From Laspinema palackyanum D2a (lineage in GTDB: Bacteria; Cyanobacteriota; Cyanobacteriia; Cyanobacteriales; Laspinemataceae): DNA of 64,000 nucleotides. Made by a program: the position numbers and the translations under genes. The notes under the pieces are model-generated. The model worked only from the letters and a program-made list of their open reading frames with translations. It was not told the origin of the DNA and did not search any database. Where the stretch lies: NCBI GenBank assembly GCA_025370845.1, contig JAMXFF010000028.1, positions 35,054-99,053 on the forward strand, written 5' to 3'. Shown one piece after another: positions 45,923 through 55,188 of this stretch (the stretch's first letter is position 1; every line of letters begins with the position of its first letter).

Positions 45923-46933
45923 TTAGCGTAAACTCACAAATCCCGCTTTCCGAATTAAGTCTTGACCCTGTTCGGTTAACAAAAATTTGGCATAAGTCTC
46001 CCCCGCTTGTTGGTCAATTTGGCCATTTTCTTTAACCACCACCACCAATCGGCGACTCCAGGGATATTCCCCACTTCTAAACACATCTAAATTCACTTCA
46101 TTGCGTCTTTGAGGACATTCCGACAGGGGAACAAAGGGCAATTTATAAGGCGCAACAAAATTATTAGAAGTCCGTCCCACGGCTAAGGGTTTCACCATAC
46201 ACTGAGACACCAGTAAGGGTGCAGAAGCCCAATAAATTCCGCCAGGATTTGAGCCAACTCCCCTTAATGCTTCAGTGGTTGTGGAAGTTAAAATGACACT
46301 CGGGTGAGAATCTCGGTCGATTTTGCCGTAGGGTTGAATTCTCAAATCCGGTCCGCCCACTTGATTCCAATTAGTAATTTTTCCCGCATAAATCGCATCA
46401 AATTGATCCATCGTGATTCCGGGAATATCTAAAGAGGGATGGACAACGATCGCAATCCCATCAATGGCAACGGGAATTTCTTTCAGCGTAAACCCTCTAT
46501 CCCTCGCTTTTTGATATTCCGCATCGGAAATCGGTCTAGCGGACATCGCAAAGGTGAGTTGATTATCTAATAACATTTCAATCCCAGTTCCCGAACTCGG
46601 TGCACCTCTAACGGGATCAGTATAGCGGAGTTGAAACTGCGGCCAAACGGTTTGAATTGCAGGGTCTACGGCGACTCGAATTGACACCCAAGTGCTACTC
46701 CCCCCGTGACTAAATAATCCCCTCGGAACATTCTGAACTTCTGCTAAAGTTTCGGGGTTAGAGTCCCCCCCAGGATTAACGATTCCCTCGGACGGGGGGG
46801 GATTTTCTGAGTCCGTCAATAATCTTCGGGCCCCGTCTAACTCTTCCCTCAGCCACCAGACAGAGGCACCCATCAAACCTAGGGCAATTACTAGGGCTAT
46901 AATTAGTGTGGTTGTTTCTTTTTTTGCAGACAT
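45923..46933 (-). CDS. PstS-like periplasmic substrate-binding protein
   Basis: A 336-residue phosphate-binding-protein-like domain (PBP2 superfamily) anchored by one N-terminal membrane segment (TLIIALVIALGLMGASVWWL). Family landmarks: GSSTWVSIR, SSGTGIEMLLDNQLTFAMSARPIS (the phosphate-loop equivalent), VHPSLDIPGITMDQFDAIYAGKITNW, and a C-terminal TEQGQDLIRKAGFVSL. Other PstS genes and the ABC permeases are absent here, so it may act as a stand-alone binding or sensing protein. A possible -10 TATAAT on its strand lies at 46965-46970. Confidence 0.85.
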   Translation of the reverse strand: MSAKKETTTLIIALVIALGLMGASVWWLREELDGARRLLTDSENPPPSEGIVNPGGDSNPETLAEVQNVPRGLFSHGGSSTWVSIRVAVDPAIQTVWPQFQLRYTDPVRGAPSSGTGIEMLLDNQLTFAMSARPISDAEYQKARDRGFTLKEIPVAIDGIAIVVHPSLDIPGITMDQFDAIYAGKITNWNQVGGPDLRIQPYGKIDRDSHPSVILTSTTTEALRGVGSNPGGIYWASAPLLVSQCMVKPLAVGRTSNNFVAPYKLPFVPLSECPQRRNEVNLDVFRSGEYPWSRRLVVVVKENGQIDQQAGETYAKFLLTEQGQDLIRKAGFVSLR

Positions 46934-46977
46934 CGATTTCTAATCTAACCATTTTTTTGGGTTTATTATATCAGAAA

Positions 46978-47002
46978 ATCCCGGGGTCAATTATCCCGGG
47001 AT
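46978..47002 (-). terminator. Hairpin between two minus-strand genes
   Basis: ATCCCGGG and CCCGGGAT arms around a nine-base loop, followed on the minus strand by TTTTCTG. Probably ends the 47111-47677 transcript before the PstS-like gene. Confidence 0.65.
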
Positions 47003-47110
47003 GTTTAAATTTCGTTAAGATTCTATCCCAGGAGGTCGGAATCGCTGTCTAGCATATAGCCAGAAATGATTTCAGTTGTCACCTTGAACACTGGATCACC
47101 ACTGACTTTA

Positions 47111-47677
47111 TTATCTGTTGAATACATTCTGCTGCGGTAAGCCTAGAAAAGCTCGAATTAAATTGGCGGTTTCTTGATGAGATTGCCAACTGGAACTCAC
47201 CCCATCTAAAGCGAGAAATCTACCATTTTTCAAAAATAAAACAATCTGAAAGTCTAGGGGAATATCTCCGTCCCAACTGCGAGATTCGATTAAAACATCC
47301 CGGATTTCTGCGAGGGAATATTCGACCCGTTGAGAGGTAATCGCCCGATGATACTTGAGAATCAGGCGATCGCACTGTTTATCCAAGGTACAAGTGACCA
47401 CAGGTCCCCAGCAAACTAGCGCAAAATTTCCAATCCCGATCGCCAACAATAACAATAACGGTATCCACCACAGATGAAAAATCCAGGTTAATAAAGAACC
47501 GACTGCCAACAACAGAAACGGCAGTCCGAGGATCAAACTACTGGCAATCAGCCAGACGAAATAAGGGCGATGTCGGAGTTTGAGTTGTGTGGGGGTTTTT
47601 TCAACAACAATCATCGGATTAACCTGTTCTTTCATCTCCCAGAGGGCAATATCCTCCCGGGGTTTACATTCTTCCAT
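47111..47677 (-). CDS. Two-segment membrane protein of unknown function
   Basis: A 188-residue protein with two adjacent hydrophobic segments (WLIASSLILGLPFLLLAVG and IPLLLLLAIGIGNFALVCW, about residues 40-90), then a soluble beta-rich part (CTLDKQCDRLILKYHRAI, IESRSWDGDIPLDFQIVLFL) resembling a PH-like fold. Similar hypothetical proteins occur in cyanobacteria. It is divergent from the HTH-TIR-AAA gene, 117 bp apart. Start uncertain; METs at 1, 15 and 22 are possible. Confidence 0.65.
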   Translation of the reverse strand: MEECKPREDIALWEMKEQVNPMIVVEKTPTQLKLRHRPYFVWLIASSLILGLPFLLLAVGSLLTWIFHLWWIPLLLLLAIGIGNFALVCWGPVVTCTLDKQCDRLILKYHRAITSQRVEYSLAEIRDVLIESRSWDGDIPLDFQIVLFLKNGRFLALDGVSSSWQSHQETANLIRAFLGLPQQNVFNR

Positions 47678-47794
47678 TCTAGGGATTCTCGATGCGAGTA
47701 CCCCACTGAGTTATTTGAAACTTCATCGAGTTCTCATCGACTTTGGGAACGCTGCCGTTTAAAATCAGGATGGTGTCTTCCGGTTGTCGCCATT

Positions 47795-49594
47795 ATGCCC
47801 CGATCGCTTAAAGTCCGTCCTTCTTGTATTTCTACCCTCAAATCCTCGTTATTACGTCATGGGTTTCCCAGTCAAAAAATCCTCGCGGAAGAGTTGGGTT
47901 TTGCCCAATCTACGGTGAGTAATTTCCTGAATGGTAAACCTGTAGATTTTGCAAATTTTATCGAAATCTGTCGGGTTTTGGCGCGAGAATGGCGGGATAT
48001 TGCCGATTTTGAGGATAACCCTTTACCCTCGACCCAATCCCCCCAGTCTTGGAAAATTTTAATCAGCGATCGCACCCCTTCTTCCTCCCTCTCTCTCCAA
48101 TTTTACCAGGCTTTGAGTACGGCAGGTCATGAGGTGATTCTACCCCAAGCGACCCTGAATACAACCTCTTCCCTGCAAGACTATACACTCCGCCTTGACT
48201 CTTTTGATTATTTACTTTTACTCTTATCTCCTAACAGATTAGAAAGCGAATTAGTCTGGGAACAAGTCCGACAAGGGAGGGAGTTGCAGAGGATGACGCC
48301 GCCAAAACTGGCGATATTACCGATTTATATTAACCTAAAATCTACCCCAGCGATTCCCTTTGAATTGCAGCATTTATTAGAGGGAATTCAGCCCTGGCAG
48401 TGGCGGCATGACGGAGATACAAACGCGATGGTTTCTGACTTAATTGAATTATTAGCCGAAGGGCGCATTGCTTTGGGTTCGGGCTATCCTTGGGCGGTTC
48501 AAGGGTTACCTTTCACTCAGAATCGGTCATCGGAGGCAACTCCGGAGATTCCGCTTCCGATTGCCCCTCCGGAATTGCCCGAAGGACAGGTAGAAATTGC
48601 GTCTCAGTTTTATATTGAACGTCCTCCGATGGAATCCCGCTGTTATGAAACTATCACCCAACCGGGGGCATTAATCCGCATTAAAGCCCCGCGACAAATG
48701 GGCAAAACGTCATTAATGGCGCGAATTCTCCATCATGCAGAACAAGAGGGTTCGCAAACTGTGGCGGTGAGTTTGCAACTGGCCGATCGCCGGGTATTTA
48801 GCAGTTTAAATACCTTCTTACAGTGGTTTTATGCCAGCGTTAGCTTGGAGTTGGACCGATTAGATTTAGACCGATTGGTAAAGTATTCTCAGTTAGCGGA
48901 GGCGATCGGCAGTAACCAAAGTTGCAAAGCCTATTTTGAGCAATATTTACTCCCGGAACTCAACGGTCCTTTGACCCTGGGATTAGATGAAGTCGATCGC
49001 CTCTTTGAATTTCCCGAGATTGCCGATGATTTTTTTGGCTTATTGCGATCGCTACATGAAGAAGCCAAACGACGGGATATTTGGAAACAGTTCCGCTTGA
49101 TTGTCGTATATTCCAGCGAAGTTTACATTCCCTTAGATGTGAACAAATCTCCTTTTAATGTCGGATTGCCCATTGAATTACCCGAATTTACTCCTGCCCA
49201 AGTCACGGAATTAGCCCAACGACATCATCTCAATTGGCATAGCAATCAGGGGGAGAAATTAATGGAATTAGTCGGAGGACATCCCTATTTAGTGCGATTA
49301 GGTCTTTATCATATTGCCCGGGAAGATGTCACCCTGACTCAATTGGTGCAAGAATCACCGACGGAAACGGGATTATATGGCGATCACTTGCGTCGGCATT
49401 TGTGGAATTTAGAAAAATATCCGCCCCTCACCCAAGCTATGAAAGCGGTGGTTTCCCAAGTGGATCCGGTCCGGTTGCCTGCTGAACAGGGGTTTAAATT
49501 ACAGAGTATGGGATTAGTCAAAATGACCGGCAATGATTGCACTCCCCGATGTCGGTTATATGCGGAATATTTTGGCGATCGCCTTAAAGATTAG
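47795..49594 (+). CDS. HTH plus TIR-like plus AAA ATPase protein
   Basis: About 599 residues from ATG 47795, which starts right at the first domain; the longer frame to 47570 runs over the divergent gene. Residues about 10-70 are a helix-turn-helix (SQKILAEELGFAQSTVSNFL). Residues about 85-210 read like a TIR fold: WKILISDRTPSSS, FDYLLLLLSPNRLESELVWEQV with a possible catalytic Glu, and LAILPIYINLKS. Residues about 240-590 are AAA_35-type with P-loop APRQMGKTSLMARIL and a LGLDEVDRLFEF Walker B. It resembles cyanobacterial STAND-like conflict or signalling proteins; activity is inferred. Confidence 0.78.
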   Translation: MPRSLKVRPSCISTLKSSLLRHGFPSQKILAEELGFAQSTVSNFLNGKPVDFANFIEICRVLAREWRDIADFEDNPLPSTQSPQSWKILISDRTPSSSLSLQFYQALSTAGHEVILPQATLNTTSSLQDYTLRLDSFDYLLLLLSPNRLESELVWEQVRQGRELQRMTPPKLAILPIYINLKSTPAIPFELQHLLEGIQPWQWRHDGDTNAMVSDLIELLAEGRIALGSGYPWAVQGLPFTQNRSSEATPEIPLPIAPPELPEGQVEIASQFYIERPPMESRCYETITQPGALIRIKAPRQMGKTSLMARILHHAEQEGSQTVAVSLQLADRRVFSSLNTFLQWFYASVSLELDRLDLDRLVKYSQLAEAIGSNQSCKAYFEQYLLPELNGPLTLGLDEVDRLFEFPEIADDFFGLLRSLHEEAKRRDIWKQFRLIVVYSSEVYIPLDVNKSPFNVGLPIELPEFTPAQVTELAQRHHLNWHSNQGEKLMELVGGHPYLVRLGLYHIAREDVTLTQLVQESPTETGLYGDHLRRHLWNLEKYPPLTQAMKAVVSQVDPVRLPAEQGFKLQSMGLVKMTGNDCTPRCRLYAEYFGDRLKD

Positions 49595-49669
49595 AACCGA
49601 TTCGGGATCTGGGAAAACGGGGACGGCGATCGGCTATTCTGGATGCCAAACCTGGAGGTAATACCATTC

Positions 49670-50086
49670 ATGTCCTTTTCTTACACTCGCACAATTCGCT
49701 TTACAGATACTGATGCTGCTGGGGTCGTCTATTTTGCCAATCTTCTCTCCATCTGCCATGAAGCGTATGAGGCATCCCTAGCAGCGACGGGAATAGAGTT
49801 GCGAACTTTTTTTAATAACCCCAGGGCTGCTATTCCGATTGTTCATGCCGATATTGACTTTTTTCAGCCCCTGTTTTGTGGGGACGAAGTGGCGATCGCC
49901 TTAACTCCTCATGCCCTAACTGGCGATCGCTTTGAAATTACCTACTTAATCCAGGCTGCCTCAATGCCTACAGAAAGGCCCCTTGCCAAAGCGCGAACTG
50001 AGCACGTTTCCATTGATCCCCAACGCCGAACCCGCCAACCCCTGCCTCCAGAAATGATTCACTGGATCGAGAGTTGGTCCGACTGA
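49670..50086 (+). CDS. menI: 1,4-dihydroxy-2-naphthoyl-CoA thioesterase
   Basis: HotDog-fold thioesterase that releases 1,4-dihydroxy-2-naphthoate for prenylation by MenA in phylloquinone synthesis. About 138 residues from ATG 49670 (CTGGAGGT upstream); an earlier frame start at 49643 is less likely. Key features: RFTDTDAAGVVYFANLLSICHEAYE with the catalytic Asp of the 4HBT-like active site, and IPIVHADIDFFQPL. Its location at the edge of the men cluster supports the call. Confidence 0.9.
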   Translation: MSFSYTRTIRFTDTDAAGVVYFANLLSICHEAYEASLAATGIELRTFFNNPRAAIPIVHADIDFFQPLFCGDEVAIALTPHALTGDRFEITYLIQAASMPTERPLAKARTEHVSIDPQRRTRQPLPPEMIHWIESWSD

Positions 50087-50244
50087 CGGTAAAATTTTTT
50101 TAAATTTACAAAAATTTGTAAATCTTAATACTGTTTTAACCGAAGTTTAATATTATAACTATATCTCAATAAGAACACCGTGGACTCGACGGAGCGCCCA
50201 CGATACTTTCCTGACTTTCCTTGTAGAACACTTAGCAATCAATA

Positions 50245-50583
50245 ATGAAACTAGAACAGGAACTTTACGAACAGATTCGACAATTAGGCTATTGGGACCG
50301 GACCGATCGCATTAATGAAAGCAACGAGAGTCAGCCCTTAGCAAGGGCCTGGTCAAATCCAAATACCACCGCTGCCCCAGAAACGATGTTTCAAATTGTC
50401 TGGTTACTCAGTTCGAGTAAAAGACGGCAACGACTCAACCCGATTGATGTCCGAATTTTAGATCGGGCGGCGGCGGATTTGGCCTACGATCGGCGAATTG
50501 TGCCGTCTAATCAGTCTTATGTAAAATACCTTTGGGAACAGGTCTATCACATGGAATTTCCCCATGTGATGCGGGAAGGTTAA
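50245..50583 (+). CDS. Conserved cyanobacterial protein of unknown function
   Basis: A 112-residue, mostly helical soluble protein: LEQELYEQIRQLGYWDRTDRI at the N terminus, RRQRLNPIDVRILDRAAADLAYDRR in the middle. No motif recognised. Preceded by AT-rich DNA (50090-50160) with a likely promoter. It may be independent of the men genes. Confidence 0.65.
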   Translation: MKLEQELYEQIRQLGYWDRTDRINESNESQPLARAWSNPNTTAAPETMFQIVWLLSSSKRRQRLNPIDVRILDRAAADLAYDRRIVPSNQSYVKYLWEQVYHMEFPHVMREG

Positions 50584-50658
50584 GACAATTTTATTAATTC
50601 CCGTGAGAATTCAATCTCCCTTGGCAACCCGAATATTAACTTTAAAATGAGTTTTCTT

Positions 50659-52098
50659 TTACGGTGTCACATGAGGTTTGAGTTGAATTAAAACCATTTC
50701 TTGAACCATAATGCGGGAGATTTTTCCCCGATTGTTCCGAGGCAAACTGTCTATTTGTACCCAATATTTCGGACGCTTAAAGGGTGATAAGGTATCGGTG
50801 AGTAACGAGGCGATCGCCTCTGACTCGACTAGGCCCTTGGGAACATAAACCGCTGTCACTACTTGACCCCAATCGCGATCGGGTACGGCGATCGCACAGA
50901 CATCTTCAACCAAACCCGTCCCCAAAATCGCCGACTCCACTTCTGCCGGATAAATATTTTCACCCCCACTAATAATTTTATCGCTGTGGCGTCCCACCAC
51001 AGTTAAATACCCCCCTTCATCGATAAACCCCAAATCATCAGATTGAAACCTGTTTAAATCAGAGGAAAATGAGGCTAAATTTTCCCCAGGATAATACCCC
51101 TTTGCCAGAGAATCAGCTTCGATGGTAATCATCCCCGTTTTCCCTACTTCTAACGCTTCCCCTTCAGGATTCGTAATCGTAATTTTGGCATGAGGCAACA
51201 GCCGCCCACAACTCTTATTTCCTGCTAGAAAATCTGCCGGTTTTAGGGTAACAATTTGAGAAGCCGTTTCCGTCATGCCATAGGTGGGAGAGAGGGGAAT
51301 ATGGTACTGTTTCGCCCGTTCCAATAATTCCGGCCATGCCGGTGCACCGCCTAATAAAACGGTCTGAAACCGGGCTAAATAATGGGCGGATTCCGGAGTT
51401 TCAAGGAGTCGATTTAATTGAGTCGGAACTAGGGAAATAAAAAACTCTTCCGGGTTGATTTTGAAAGCCGTTTGCTCTATAATTTCTTTATAAGAGGAAA
51501 CATTTATGAACGTTCCTCCAGTGGTGAAAGACCGGAGAAATTGCATCAAACCGCTGACATGAAATAGGGGTAACACACAGCAGGAGTTAACCGCACAGAG
51601 TTGGAAATAATCTGTAAATCCAGCCACCGATGCCATTAAAGTTTCCCAAGTATGAATGGCAAAGCGCAGTTGACCCGAGGAACCCCCTGTGGGAATCATA
51701 ATTCCCGAGGGAATAGTATCCCGTGGAGTTTGACAAGCCTTTCCGGGAAAGTCCTGTCCCTGATGCCATATTCGGTCTGGTTGAATCAGTTCAAGGGCCG
51801 ATCGCCATTCCCTATCCACCCAATTGGGATTGCCTAAAAACAGGGGACAATCTGCGGCAACCGCTGCAATAAAAACGGCTAAAAATCTGACTGGATCGCG
51901 TTCTGCCAGTAACAGAGTTTGAGGAATTTTTTGCTGAGTTAATTGGGGAAATAATTGCAACGCAGTCGTCCCTAAAGGTCCCGTTTTTGCCTCCATCCAG
52001 GCTATCAAATCCGATTTTTGCCAACCCGGGGAGGGGGGCTGGTTTGGGATAGCTGCCCAGTTCATTTTGGGGAATGTTTCCGAAAAAACCTCTACCAT
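50659..52098 (-). CDS. menE: 2-succinylbenzoate-CoA ligase
   Basis: Adenylating enzyme that activates o-succinylbenzoate with CoA. The 479-residue protein has the AMP-binding loop MIPTGGSSGQLRFAIHTWETL, the hinge SPTYGMTETASQIV, the DLGFIDEGGYLTVVGRHSDKIISGGENIYPAEVE core and the C-terminal catalytic Lys region NRGKISR. Its start overlaps the end of menC by 7 bp, so the two are translationally coupled. Confidence 0.95.
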   Translation of the reverse strand: MVEVFSETFPKMNWAAIPNQPPSPGWQKSDLIAWMEAKTGPLGTTALQLFPQLTQQKIPQTLLLAERDPVRFLAVFIAAVAADCPLFLGNPNWVDREWRSALELIQPDRIWHQGQDFPGKACQTPRDTIPSGIMIPTGGSSGQLRFAIHTWETLMASVAGFTDYFQLCAVNSCCVLPLFHVSGLMQFLRSFTTGGTFINVSSYKEIIEQTAFKINPEEFFISLVPTQLNRLLETPESAHYLARFQTVLLGGAPAWPELLERAKQYHIPLSPTYGMTETASQIVTLKPADFLAGNKSCGRLLPHAKITITNPEGEALEVGKTGMITIEADSLAKGYYPGENLASFSSDLNRFQSDDLGFIDEGGYLTVVGRHSDKIISGGENIYPAEVESAILGTGLVEDVCAIAVPDRDWGQVVTAVYVPKGLVESEAIASLLTDTLSPFKRPKYWVQIDSLPRNNRGKISRIMVQEMVLIQLKPHVTP

Positions 52099-53078
52099 AA
52101 GAGTTCTAAATCCTTCTCTGCTTCCAGTAAATGATCCACGCCAAACCCAATGGCGCGAGGGCAGTAATTTTGAATAGTCGCCGCCAATTTTAAAACCGAT
52201 TTCCTGCCAATTTCCGTCTCAAATACCGAGGAAAAAACCGCATCAATTTTGTTTAAATTGCAAAATTGTCGTAATTCCGAAGGAGAACCAGCAATACAGG
52301 GTTTAATCACATAAATTCCCCGCCACCCTTGGCGATAGACAGATTGCATTTGTGGCAAAGTGGCGACGGACTCATCTAAAGCGATCGCCGTGGAAAAGCG
52401 AGTTCCCAACTCCATCATCGCCTCCAATTCCGTCACCGACAAAGGTTGTTCCAGATATTCAATGATTCCCCCGAGTTGATCACAGATTTGCAGCCATTCT
52501 TCAGCCTCAGTCAAACTGAGTCCCCCATTGGCATCCAGGCGAAGGAAAACAGATTGATCACCAGTCGCTTCCTGCAAGGCGAGAACCAGTTCCTGCAAAA
52601 TCCGGACTTCTCGCTGGAATGGCAAGACACCTATTTTCCATTTAAACGTCCGATATCCTTGCATCCAGAGGATTTGACGCCCGAGTAAAGCCCCTTCTCC
52701 CCCGGGTAATAAGCCACTATAGTTTGATTTGGAGGCGGGAGTTTTGTCTTCAGAAAAAGCGGATTTGAACTGAGTTTTTAACGTAGCCGATTCCCAGGCT
52801 GATTCTAAGCCAAATTGACAAGCGGGTAGGTTCGGGGGAATCGAAAAAATCGTGCGATCGCTAATTACATCGGGCAGGTTACGACAATAGTCTAAAGCTT
52901 CTAAGAACGTTTCCGAACCAAACCAGCCGATGGGTGCAATTTCACCCAACCCGATCTTTCCGTTATCAGCAGTTAGGCGCAGAATAATTCCCTCCCGAAT
53001 TTCCCAAGTCCCGTGACTGGTTTGCAGAGGGCGTTTAAACTTACGTTGATAGGGACGAAACTCGAATTTATAATTCAT
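52092..53078 (-). CDS. menC: o-Succinylbenzoate synthase
   Basis: Enolase-superfamily dehydratase that makes o-succinylbenzoate from SHCHC. The 328-residue protein keeps the catalytic Lys motif TFKWKIGVL, the metal ligands in RLDANGGLSL, EYLEQPLS and IALDESVA, and the second catalytic lysine in YVIKPCIAGSP. Length fits the cyanobacterial family. It sits between menH and menE on the minus strand. Confidence 0.95.
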   Translation of the reverse strand: MNYKFEFRPYQRKFKRPLQTSHGTWEIREGIILRLTADNGKIGLGEIAPIGWFGSETFLEALDYCRNLPDVISDRTIFSIPPNLPACQFGLESAWESATLKTQFKSAFSEDKTPASKSNYSGLLPGGEGALLGRQILWMQGYRTFKWKIGVLPFQREVRILQELVLALQEATGDQSVFLRLDANGGLSLTEAEEWLQICDQLGGIIEYLEQPLSVTELEAMMELGTRFSTAIALDESVATLPQMQSVYRQGWRGIYVIKPCIAGSPSELRQFCNLNKIDAVFSSVFETEIGRKSVLKLAATIQNYCPRAIGFGVDHLLEAEKDLELLW

Positions 53079-53181
53079 AATATGATGCGGTTGCCATGAA
53101 AGAGGGAGGAAATTATCAGCCAGTGGGGGACAGCCATCCCATCCGTTTCATCGAACCCCTCCTCATGAAGGGGTGATCACC

Positions 53182-53979
53182 CTAACCTGAAAAGAAGTTT
53201 ATCACTGATTTGAGATAGGCAGAAGGATTTTCCCAATGGATCGTATGTCCGCTATCGGCGATAATTTCCATTTGGGCAACGGGACAGACTTGGGTAATTT
53301 GGTGATTAATTTCTTGAAATTTACGATCCCATTCTCCCACCAGTAACAGCAGGGGAACAGAATGAGACGGCAGCAGTTCCCAGAGGGAGGGTTGACTGCC
53401 GCTTCCCATCTGCCGCAGGGAAGTTGCTAAAGTTTTGGGCTGATTTTGCAAGCGATTCTGGAAGAGGCGATCGAAGGAAGGATGATGGCGAAGGGAATCA
53501 AATAAGGGTTGCTGATACCACTGGCTTAAAAATGAGTAAAAATCCTCTGTTTCCAGTTGTTGGGCGAGAATTTCATCCCGATGACGACGTTGCGATCGCC
53601 CCTCCGCAGAAGACAACCCCGGGGAAGCGGATTCTAAAATCACTTTTTCAAAACGTTCCGGGAAATGCAGGGTTAAATACAATGCCAATCGCCCTCCCAT
53701 CGAATATCCCAGTAAATAACACCGGAAAATTCCTAACGCATCTAATAACTCAATTAAGCCTTGGGCAGTCTGAGGCATTTGATAACAGTCATCTCCCCCA
53801 CAAATCTGAGTTTTCCCATGCCCTGGTAAATCCACCGTCACACAGTAAAATTTATCGGAGAGAGACTGAATCACTTCCAAAAAGTTATCACTCCGCCCCA
53901 TAAAACCATGTAAAAATAGAATACAAGGATTTGGGGGATTGCCGACAACTTGATAATTAAACTCATACAAACTGGGCAT
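53182..53979 (-). CDS. menH: SHCHC synthase, alpha/beta hydrolase
   Basis: 2-succinyl-6-hydroxy-2,4-cyclohexadiene-1-carboxylate synthase, which removes pyruvate from SEPHCHC. The 265-residue protein has the oxyanion region LFLHGFMGRSDNF, nucleophile elbow LLGYSMGGRLALYL (Ser), the acid in LLLVGEWDRKF, and the catalytic His in DSGHTIHWENP. The neighbouring menC, menE and menA confirm the role. Gap of 103 bp to menC. Confidence 0.9.
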   Translation of the reverse strand: MPSLYEFNYQVVGNPPNPCILFLHGFMGRSDNFLEVIQSLSDKFYCVTVDLPGHGKTQICGGDDCYQMPQTAQGLIELLDALGIFRCYLLGYSMGGRLALYLTLHFPERFEKVILESASPGLSSAEGRSQRRHRDEILAQQLETEDFYSFLSQWYQQPLFDSLRHHPSFDRLFQNRLQNQPKTLATSLRQMGSGSQPSLWELLPSHSVPLLLLVGEWDRKFQEINHQITQVCPVAQMEIIADSGHTIHWENPSAYLKSVINFFSG

Positions 53980-54053
53980 TTTTATCCGTCATAAAGGGAA
54001 CGGCAAAACCGTCCCCCACCCCTATTTAAAAAATTGATAACCGAGAAATCTCC

Positions 54054-54950
54054 TTACAAAATAAATCCCATCCCTAACAATAACCCACTCCAGAAATGAA
54101 CCGCAATGGCAATAAATTTACAGTTACTCACTTCTTCAGGACTGTCATGATAAGTGGCAACATGACGGCAGAGTTTCAGAGTCGCAGGCAAACCCGCAAA
54201 ACTGAGTAACGTCCAAACCGGGAAGCTACCCAGGGCCACCAACAGCCCGGTAATTGCGAAAATACTCCCACAAAACCAGGGTAAGAGTTGAGCCCCTCGG
54301 TGAGTCCCCATGCGAACTAAAGGCGATCGCTTCCCGGCAGCTAAATCATCCTCAACTTGGTGAAAATGGGAACAGAATAACACCAACGTTGTAGAAATTC
54401 CCACTAAAACCGAAGCTAGCAAACTCAGATTTGACCAACTCTGAGTTTGACTATAATAAGCTGCCGAAACCCCCAAAGGACCAAAGGCAAAAAAACAGAG
54501 AAATTCCCCCAATCCTTGATAACCCAATCGAAAGGGAGGACCCTGATACATATAGCCCAAGAAACAACAAAGCAGAATTAATCCCAGGACTGTTAAATCT
54601 CGTTGCCACCAACAAATCGCGCCAATTCCTAAAATACCGAGGGCTAAACACAAATTGCCAGCCCAAAAAACCAAAGATTTATTTCCGGTTAAATTGACTA
54701 AAGAATGATGCTTTTTTTTGTCAATACCCGTATCTGAATCAAACACATCATTGCTCAAATTTTCCCAAGCCAAAATTAAAATGGCCGAACTGATAAACGT
54801 AGAAAATATCGACCAGTTCAGGGAATGATGCTCGTACAAAGCCACCGCAGTTCCCACCCAAATTGGCATGATGGCCACACTATACATGGGAGGTTTAATA
54901 GCAGCTAACCATAACTTGTAATTCGAGGGCTGAATGGTCTGAGTTGTCAT
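54054..54950 (-). CDS. menA: 1,4-dihydroxy-2-naphthoate phytyltransferase
   Basis: Membrane prenyltransferase that attaches the phytyl chain in phylloquinone synthesis. The 298-residue protein has about eight hydrophobic segments and two Asp-rich sites: NDVFDSDTGID near residue 65 (NDxxD type) and VEDDLAAGKRSPL near 200. In this locus it is first in the minus-strand run menA-menH-menC-menE, 74 bp before menH. Confidence 0.93.
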   Translation of the reverse strand: MTTQTIQPSNYKLWLAAIKPPMYSVAIMPIWVGTAVALYEHHSLNWSIFSTFISSAILILAWENLSNDVFDSDTGIDKKKHHSLVNLTGNKSLVFWAGNLCLALGILGIGAICWWQRDLTVLGLILLCCFLGYMYQGPPFRLGYQGLGEFLCFFAFGPLGVSAAYYSQTQSWSNLSLLASVLVGISTTLVLFCSHFHQVEDDLAAGKRSPLVRMGTHRGAQLLPWFCGSIFAITGLLVALGSFPVWTLLSFAGLPATLKLCRHVATYHDSPEEVSNCKFIAIAVHFWSGLLLGMGFIL

Positions 54951-55122
54951 TGATTATTCCTATTATTCTTCCAACCAGCCCCATCATTTTACGATGGCGG
55001 ATAGAAAAGTCTCAGAGGATGAAATAAAAATTAAGAATTAAAAATATCGTGGTATTCTCTTAGGCCCCCCTTATTAAGGGGGGTTGGGGGGATCAATTCA
55101 GATTTTTGCCAGAGTAGCAATT

Positions 55123-55172
55123 GTAGGGTGGGCACTGCCCACCTCCTCTTCGGTGGGCAGTGCCCACCCTAC
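55123..55172. repeat. Perfect 21-bp inverted repeat
   Basis: Arms GTAGGGTGGGCACTGCCCACC (55123-55143) and its complement (55152-55172), eight-base loop. Just before it lies CCCCCCTTATTAAGGGGGG (55065-55083), another palindrome. Together they occupy most of the 54951-55188 spacer, between menA and the P450 stop. Confidence 0.88.
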
Positions 55173-55188
55173 TCACCAAGGTGGGGTC

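Noticed and set aside
47570..47794. N-terminal extension of the HTH-TIR-AAA frame
   Set aside because: It overlaps the divergent membrane-protein gene and reads like its antisense.
47795..49594. Reading this gene as a plain transcriptional repressor because of its HTH
   Set aside because: The HTH is only about 60 of 599 residues and the rest carries a P-loop ATPase, so a simple repressor does not fit.
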